Positions 61,146 to 64,000 of a DNA stretch of 64,000 nucleotides are shown here, one piece after another. A program made the position numbers and the translations under genes. The stretch comes from Streptacidiphilus sp. 4-A2 (GTDB lineage: Bacteria > Actinomycetota > Actinomycetes > Streptomycetales > Streptomycetaceae). The DNA lies in the NCBI GenBank assembly GCA_014284505.1, contig JAAFYY010000001.1:3224001-3288000 (forward strand), given 5' to 3'. Position 1 is the stretch's first letter. Each line of letters opens with the position of its first letter. The notes under the pieces are model-generated. The model did not search any database. It saw only the letters and a program-made list of their open reading frames with translations, and was not told the DNA's origin.

Positions 61146-62555
61146 TCACAGCCGGCCGAACGCCGCTGCCCCGACCGGGATCCGGTCGGGGCAGCGGCCT
61201 TTCGGTACCTGCTCAGCTGTGGTTGCCCGGCGGCGGCTGAACCACAGCACACCGGCCCCGGCCAGCAGCACGGCCGGCGGCAGCACCGCGAGCAGCGCCG
61301 AGGAATCCGTGCCGGTGTTGGCCAGCTCACTGGAGGAGGACGGCTCCGGGCTGCGGCTGTGACTGTGGCTCGGCGACACCGACTCGCTCGGGCTCGGCGC
61401 ATGCGAGTGGCTGGGGCTCGCCGAGGGCGTGGGCGAATGGCTGACGCTCGGCGAAGGTGTGGGCGAGTGGCTCGGCTCCGGCTCGGTGCACAGCGGCAGT
61501 TCCCCGGTGAAGTCGTAGGCGTGCAGTTCGTAGCCGCCGCTCCCCTCCTGGATCAGGTCGCCCGCGACATAGACCCGGCCGTTGTTGCCGGGGCTGGAGA
61601 GGATCACCTCCCCCTCCGGGTTCCCGGCCAGCACCGAGCCCTGGAACTGGGCGCCGCCGGTGATGACCGCCCTGGTGGCGGTCGGGAAGTTCCACATCAG
61701 CTTCGGCCGCAGCTCGGTGACCTGGTCCCCGGGGCCGGTGCCGGTGTAGGTGTTGATGTACGGATGCTCCGAAAGGAAGTTCACCAGCACCGTGGCCCCG
61801 GCCGGGATCCTGCTGAAGACCAGCCCGATCTGGTGCCCGGCCGCACCCAGGTCGCCGGGGACGTCGAACACCTGGAGCCTGCTGGTGCCGTCACCGGTGA
61901 AGGTGGCCTCGCTGGAGGTGATCACGACCGTTCCGGTCGCCCTGGCCTCGGCGGCGCAGTGCGAGCGCCCCTCGACGACCTTGCGCAGATGCCGGTAGGG
62001 CCCGGCGGCGTCCGGGTCGTGCACCGTCCTTCCGGGCGGGGCGACCATGAAGGTCCCGGTCAGCGCCCCGCCGTGGACCAGATTGCCGTAGGCCGTGGTG
62101 GTGGAGTCCGAGCCGCCCACATAGACGGTGTTGCCCGGCTCGGCCGTGGCCGTGCGGCCGACCACCACGAAGTCGCTGCCGTCCGGCGGGGGCACCCGGG
62201 AGCCCACGCCGACCACGCCCATGTTGAACGCTCCGCCGCCGGTCTTGGCCACGGTGAAGTCCCGCAGGGTCACCACCTTGCCCTCGACCTCGGCCGCCCG
62301 GCCCCGGACCGAGTAGTCCTTGCCGACGAAGACGTTGATCGAGGCGTCCCGCCCGGTGAAGTCACCGTTGTCAGGTGGCGGGTAGGTGCCGGGGCAGGCA
62401 GGCCCGGAGCAGGCCCCGAGCGGCGGCTCCAGCGGCCCCGTGCCGGTGACCGCGCCGTCGGCCGGAGCGGTGACGGCCAGGGCGGCGGCGATCGAGAAGC
62501 CGAGGGCCACGGTCATTGCGGCGAAGGCCGGATTGCCACGGGCAAGGGTGCGCAC
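61146..62555 (-). CDS. Sortase-anchored choice-of-anchor-A surface protein
   Basis: Signal region FAAMTVALGFSIAAALAVTA. Choice-of-anchor-A domain with INVFVGKDYSVRGRAAEVEG, FNMGVVGVGSRVPPPDGSDF, LVHGGALTGTFMVAPP, WNFPTATRAVITGGAQFQGS and VYVAGDLIQEGSGGYELHAY. A Ser/Pro/His-rich stalk follows, then LANTG, one helix (SALLAVLPPAVLLAGAGVLW) and SRRR. LANTG is an LPXTG-type sortase signal. GTG at 62555 follows GGAAG. As read, the frame runs to 61146 through a terminator hairpin. A one-base shift would stop at 61213-61215 after RRRGNHS-like residues, which is more plausible. Confidence 0.82.
   Translation of the reverse strand: MRTLARGNPAFAAMTVALGFSIAAALAVTAPADGAVTGTGPLEPPLGACSGPACPGTYPPPDNGDFTGRDASINVFVGKDYSVRGRAAEVEGKVVTLRDFTVAKTGGGAFNMGVVGVGSRVPPPDGSDFVVVGRTATAEPGNTVYVGGSDSTTTAYGNLVHGGALTGTFMVAPPGRTVHDPDAAGPYRHLRKVVEGRSHCAAEARATGTVVITSSEATFTGDGTSRLQVFDVPGDLGAAGHQIGLVFSRIPAGATVLVNFLSEHPYINTYTGTGPGDQVTELRPKLMWNFPTATRAVITGGAQFQGSVLAGNPEGEVILSSPGNNGRVYVAGDLIQEGSGGYELHAYDFTGELPLCTEPEPSHSPTPSPSVSHSPTPSASPSHSHAPSPSESVSPSHSHSRSPEPSSSSELANTGTDSSALLAVLPPAVLLAGAGVLWFSRRRATTAEQVPKGRCPDRIPVGAAAFGRL
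61162..61198. terminator. Perfect 17-bp bidirectional terminator
   Basis: GCCGCTGCCCCGACCGG pairs with CCGGTCGGGGCAGCGGC around GAT, followed by CTTTC. It sits between the convergent SepF-like and surface-protein genes. Confidence 0.88.
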
Positions 62556-62778
62556 AGAGCTGCTTCCAATCCAGTAGGGGAAAGGGTTCTCCTCCAGCAG
62601 ACGGCCACCGCCCGCCCGGCCCGGCGCACCACGCCCGGACGGACCGCCACGATCCGCCGACCGGCGCAGTGCCCCCGGGGACAGCCGACGGCAGCCGCTG
62701 TCAGTGGCGCTCCGTAGGGTGGTGAGTGACCCGGGCATCCGCCCGGACCAGCCGAAGGACCCGGGGAGCACGCTGACC

Positions 62779-64000
62779 GTGACCGAACCGCCCCTGACCG
62801 AGCAGACGCCGGCCGAGCCGACGCCGGCCGGTCTGTCCGTGGACCAGCCGCCCGCGACCGGGCCGGCCGGCCTGCCGCGCGCCGTGGGCCGGCGGCCGTG
62901 ATCGTCCTGCACGGCCTGTGGCGGGCCGATCAGCGGCTCGCGCTGTGGGCGGAGGACGGTTCGGCGCAGGGCTGCGACCCGGCGACGCTGCGTGCCCTGC
63001 TGGGCTCGGTCGGCCCGGGTCTGGAGTGGCTCGCCGGGCGCGCCGAGGAGGGCGTGGCCGCACTGCTGCTGCCGACCCTGGACGGGGTGGCTCTGCCCTC
63101 CCCCGAGCTGGCGCCCGCGCCCGCCGACGCCGCCCGGGCCCGGCTGGCCCCGCACCGGCTGTCCGCGCTGCTGTTCCCGGCGGCGGAGGCGGCGCAGCTG
63201 CTGGGCGAGCTGTACGACCCGCACCGCTCGGTGCTCCAGCCGGAGCTGCCGGGGTGGGCCGGATCGAGGCCCCCTACGGCGCGTCGCTGCGCTGGCTGGC
63301 GGCCGTGCACGACCTGGCCTGGCGGCTCGCGGGCCGGGGCCGGGTGCTGCCGGCCCTGGAACTGCCCGACCGCCCCGCCCCGGAGCCCTCCTCCGCGCTC
63401 TCCTCCAGGCCCTCCCCCCGCGCCCTCCTCCGCCGGGGCGGACGAGTCGGCGGGGCGGACGGCGCGGGCCCGGTGGATCCCGGCCCCGATCCGGCGCGCG
63501 CCGGGAGCTGGCGGCGCTGGCCGCCGACTGCCCGCCGGTCTGCCGGGCGCAGGCCGGGCCGGACGGCGTCGCGACGGCGCCCACCGCCGCCGCGCTGGTG
63601 ACCCAGCTGGTCGCGGCCCTGACCGACTACGAGACCAGGGCGGTGCTCGCGGACGGAGCTCCGCTGCTGCGGGCGGGCCGCTCCCGGCCCGCGGCCACCG
63701 CGGCCGAGCACTGGCTGACCGCCCTGGGCTCGCTGGATCCGGAGCTGCCTCCGGCCGAACCCGGCCAGGAGGAGTTCACCGGGCAGGAACTGCGGCGGCT
63801 GCGGAACCGGCTGGAGTCCTGGCACCGCTCGGCGACCGCCGTGTCCGGACCGCTGCGGCTCGGCCTGCGGCTGACCGAACCGCTCGGCACCGAGCTGGAG
63901 GAGGGCAGTCCGGAGCTGGACCGCTGGCGGCTGGAGTTCACCCTCCAGGCCGTGGACGACCCCTCGGTGCTGGTGGACGCCGAGGAGCTGTGGCGCGGCG
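62779..64000 (+). CDS. SNF2-family helicase, N-terminal part (3' end outside window)
   Basis: Readable blocks are VIVLHGLWRADQRLALWAED, HRLSALLFPAAEAAQLLGEL, IEAPYGASLRWLAAVHDLAW, WHRSATAVSGPLRLGLRLTE and WRLEFTLQAVDDPSVLVDAE. They match the long N-terminal region that precedes the DEAD/SNF2 ATPase in actinobacterial SNF2 helicases. The ATPase motifs would lie beyond the right edge. GTG 62779 has GGGGAG upstream and needs one base near 62885 to join the main frame; GTG 62898 is the alternative. More breaks near 63252 and 63490. Confidence 0.75.

Overview
The window is high-GC actinomycete DNA and looks like Streptomycetaceae (Streptomyces, Kitasatospora or Streptacidiphilus type). The evidence is GTG and ATG starts behind GGAGG-like ribosome sites, many 4-bp ATGA/GTGA gene overlaps, a SepF-like division protein ending in GFYNQS, an Rpf-like secreted LysM protein, a DinB-fold mycothiol-transferase-like protein, DUF5808 and DUF6479 proteins, and a BP74-like secreted protein. 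I saw no tRNA, rRNA, transposase, prophage or CRISPR array. One technical point governs the reading: roughly thirty genes, including glpK, glpF, glpD, hrpB, modABC and paaK, are interrupted by single-base frame changes, while neighbours on both strands are intact. I read these as sequence errors (mostly lost bases) and annotate the loci as genes, giving the approximate break points.

Layout, left to right. 1-4.5 kb: a catabolic operon on the minus strand with an aryl-CoA ligase (2-aminobenzoate type), a thioesterase joined in frame to it, and a two-domain flavoprotein of the 2-aminobenzoyl-CoA/salicylyl-CoA monooxygenase type. 4.6-8.2 kb: epoxide hydrolase and a MoxR ATPase/VWA pair. 8.4-13.5 kb: a small secreted repeat peptide, an XRE regulator with an ATPase domain, a degenerate adenylation domain, and an operon of a microprotein, a sigma factor and a repeat protein. 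13.9-17.7 kb: phosphodiester glycosidase, BP74-like protein, and a histone-H1-like winged-helix protein. 17.8-18.8 kb: small unknown proteins. 18.9-24.8 kb: glycerol uptake and oxidation genes glpD-glpF-glpK and a DeoR regulator. 25.2-28.2 kb: a GH27 alpha-galactosidase and small proteins.

28.3-34.7 kb: HrpB helicase, divergent paaI-paaK behind a TetR-type palindrome, and an Rpf-like protein. 34.9-37.1 kb: a double VOC protein and a PRC-barrel/DUF2382 stress protein. 37.2-40.2 kb: a coupled operon starting with a 62-residue leader-like peptide, then two proteins of unknown function and a serine hydrolase. This is my best candidate for an undescribed system. 40.1-48.7 kb: FAD monooxygenase, Asp23-like protein, DinB protein, RlmG methyltransferase, TAT-exported phospholipase C, and photolyase. 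48.8-54.4 kb: a five-gene lipid-modification operon (FAD oxidoreductase, DUF1365, two cyclopropane/methyl-fatty-acid synthases, DUF1295), in which every junction is a 4-bp overlap. 54.5-58.8 kb: a trypsin-like lipoprotein, modABC, and a HTH-Mop molybdate-binding protein. 59-64 kb: MFS transporter, SepF-like protein, a sortase-anchored choice-of-anchor-A protein, and the start of a SNF2 helicase.

Terminators are clear. Several perfect 12- to 17-bp hairpins sit between convergent genes or after operons.
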